NCBI GenBank assembly: GCA_033557685.1
Contig: JAWQRN010000340.1
Span: 1 to 31,169 of the forward strand
Length of the DNA: 31,169 nt
Direction: 5' to 3'
Source: Sperchopsis tessellata
Taxonomy: Eukaryota; Arthropoda; Insecta; Coleoptera; Hydrophilidae
The notes below the pieces were generated by a model. It saw only the letters and a list, made by a program, of their open reading frames with translations, was not told the DNA's origin and ran no database searches. The position numbers and the translations under genes were made by a program. Positions 29,565-31,169 of this stretch are shown here, piece after piece (the first letter of the stretch is position 1; each line of letters starts with the position of its first letter).

Positions 29565-31169
29565 TTGTTGAGGATTGGGCACTTAAATATCGTGTCATCT
29601 TACCTGTATAAGTAACCCATTTTGAGGGTGGGGGTAGCACAAAAAGTTTTTATTAAATTAGAGTATCTTCCTCAGGCGTATTCTGTTTTCACGTAGAGAA
29701 CTTAGAGAGGCTAACTATAATCACTGAAGGATAGTTTTGAAGACCAATGTGCGAATTGAAATTATTAGGTTTATCGCGTAAATATCACCTCAAAAACACT
29801 ATTTGGTCCATATATGGGTGAGTCATCAAATTATGAATATATCGTGATTCGAAGTATAATTTGATATTTATTTTATACGTATATTGAAAGTAAAAAATAA
29901 TTTCAATACTCATATCTATCATTAAATATAATAAATTCAAATTATTAACACACATAACCACAAACTACAAATTTCTGATATCGGAAGGGTTTTCATTTTA
30001 TCTACTGGTTTAGATTAACTGCTTTGAATTCTAAGCAATTGAACATATAAACAGTCTTATTCATGACTTTAAGTTTTGGAGTACGGTAGAATTAACAATT
30101 GACTAAAAAAATCCTGTTCATAAAAAAAAGTCAAGCATTTTTAACTGTGAACTATCAACCAAAATTAATTTCGCAATAGTATGTTCAAGGACAGTTTAAT
30201 TTGATGTTTCTAACAATTTTAATGTTATGTACTGTTTAACAAATAGAAAGAAATATATATTCGAAAGAGTGCGTGTAAATATTTATTATATAACATAAAG
30301 ACAGCATAAAGAGAAGTTTGGAATAAAAAGGAAGTTGATGACAGACAAATGGCAAATTTGGAAAAAATTTCGTTTCACTTGGCATATTGCAAGTTATGTA
30401 ACCCCTCATTTTCTTTTGAACATGGTGATTGTGAATATTACGAACCAATGCGAAGGTAAACGATGCAGACTTCATGCATTGACCATTAGAAGATGCTGGG
30501 TTGCCATTATAAATAGACATCTTAAACCTCGAACTGAATTGTCAAGGTCACGGTTTAACTAGTCATAGTTTAGCAGTGGCTTATTGCATATCATTGTGAA
30601 TCAAGCAGACGAGGTTGAAGTACAAAATTATAAATGTTTACTAATAGCTCTCTCTCAGTACATTATTAAGCACTTGACTAGAAATAAGCAGATTCTTTCT
30701 GATTATCCCATAGACTATGATACATTTACTCAAACTAACAAATAATTGTTTTTTCTGCATCTTCACCCCTCATTAAATTGGAATAATACTGTACTTCCCC
30801 TAACTGAAGGTCGGTGCCAGTTCGAAAATCAAGCAGGTTGTTGCATCGTTCCATATAATGTGAATAGATTGAACATATCAATTTAAATATTGCTCACCCC
30901 TCAGGCCCAGAGCTGTTGTTGCAGATATAGTGTCCTTTGAAATTAAATACCCGTGGGTACAGGGGGCTACTGCAACTTTTGCCCCGACATTTCGCACTCG
31001 CCTCTAATCATGAGGGATCAATTAACTAGTTCAACCTCCCAGGGCATCTAAGTGCATCTCTATTATATTACGTTTACTGTCTGCCTTATCTGCTTTATAG
31101 TTATTTCTAATATTTTAATTAATTAAATTGATTTCATTGATTACGATTCGGTCGACGACTGTATATATA
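29565..31169. other. Unassigned right end of the window
   Basis: No gene is supported. Overlapping frames at 30236-30520 (-) and 30335-30562 (+) have no family motif. At 30980-31010 the minus strand reads CGAGTGCGAAATGTCGGGGC after ATGATTAGAGG, reminiscent of the GAAA(C/T)GTCGG block in the PLE-type terminal repeats elsewhere in the window, but the flanks do not match. The last bases form an ATATA run. Confidence 0.4.

Noticed and set aside
30236..30562. Overlapping frames of 94 and 75 codons on opposite strands
   Set aside because: No recognised domain on either strand and no supporting splice or poly(A) context.
30980..31010. Possible fifth PLE-type terminal repeat (GAAATGTCGG on the minus strand)
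   Set aside because: Only the short core resembles the other copies; the flanking blocks are absent.

Overview
The window is AT-rich animal DNA. It has spliced genes, tRNA-derived SINEs, Ty3/Gypsy, BEL/Pao, Penelope-like and non-LTR retroelements, and hAT, Harbinger and possibly Tc1-like DNA transposons. No prokaryotic gene organisation is visible. The repertoire suggests an invertebrate, perhaps an arthropod such as a chelicerate, but the sequence does not fix the species.

Only one piece of a host gene is convincing. It is the last coding exon and 3' UTR of a TLX (T-cell leukemia homeobox / fly C15-clawless) gene at 7189-7405 on the + strand, with a good splice acceptor upstream and a poly(A) signal at 7743. 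The 7.2 kb to its left holds no recognisable homeobox exon and is probably intron, with one SINE inserted near 3.0-3.3 kb.

Everything to the right of the TLX 3' UTR is a graveyard of transposable elements. From 8.0 to 10.5 kb lies a rearranged Penelope-like element (PLE) whose C-terminal parts face each other and whose reverse transcriptase is split by about 1 kb. From 11.3 to 13.1 kb is a minus-strand Gypsy fragment (LTR, gag, protease). From 13.3 to 14.0 kb is a degenerate tandem repeat. From 14.28 to 18.38 kb is a second, plus-strand copy of the same Gypsy family with both LTRs and internal deletions. From 19.3 to 20.5 kb a non-LTR retrotransposon fragment sits between two pieces of PLE-related repeat. 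hAT remnants lie at 21.2-21.5 and 24.4 kb, a GATCGATC-rich 17-bp array at 21.9-22.1 kb, and a BEL/Pao fragment with its 3' LTR at 22.7-24.3 kb. A 0.5 kb foldback element follows at 25.15-25.66 kb, then a two-gene Harbinger relic at about 26.4-29 kb and a second SINE with target-site duplications at 29.24-29.55 kb.

No element in the window looks autonomous: all the larger reading frames are broken by stops, frameshifts or deletions. I did not find a convincing new biological system. The most interesting leads are a PLE terminal repeat present four times with a conserved ribozyme-like half-motif, the short-period palindromic GATCGATC array, the Harbinger accessory gene whose intron can still be recognised, and the divergent C-terminus of the TLX protein.
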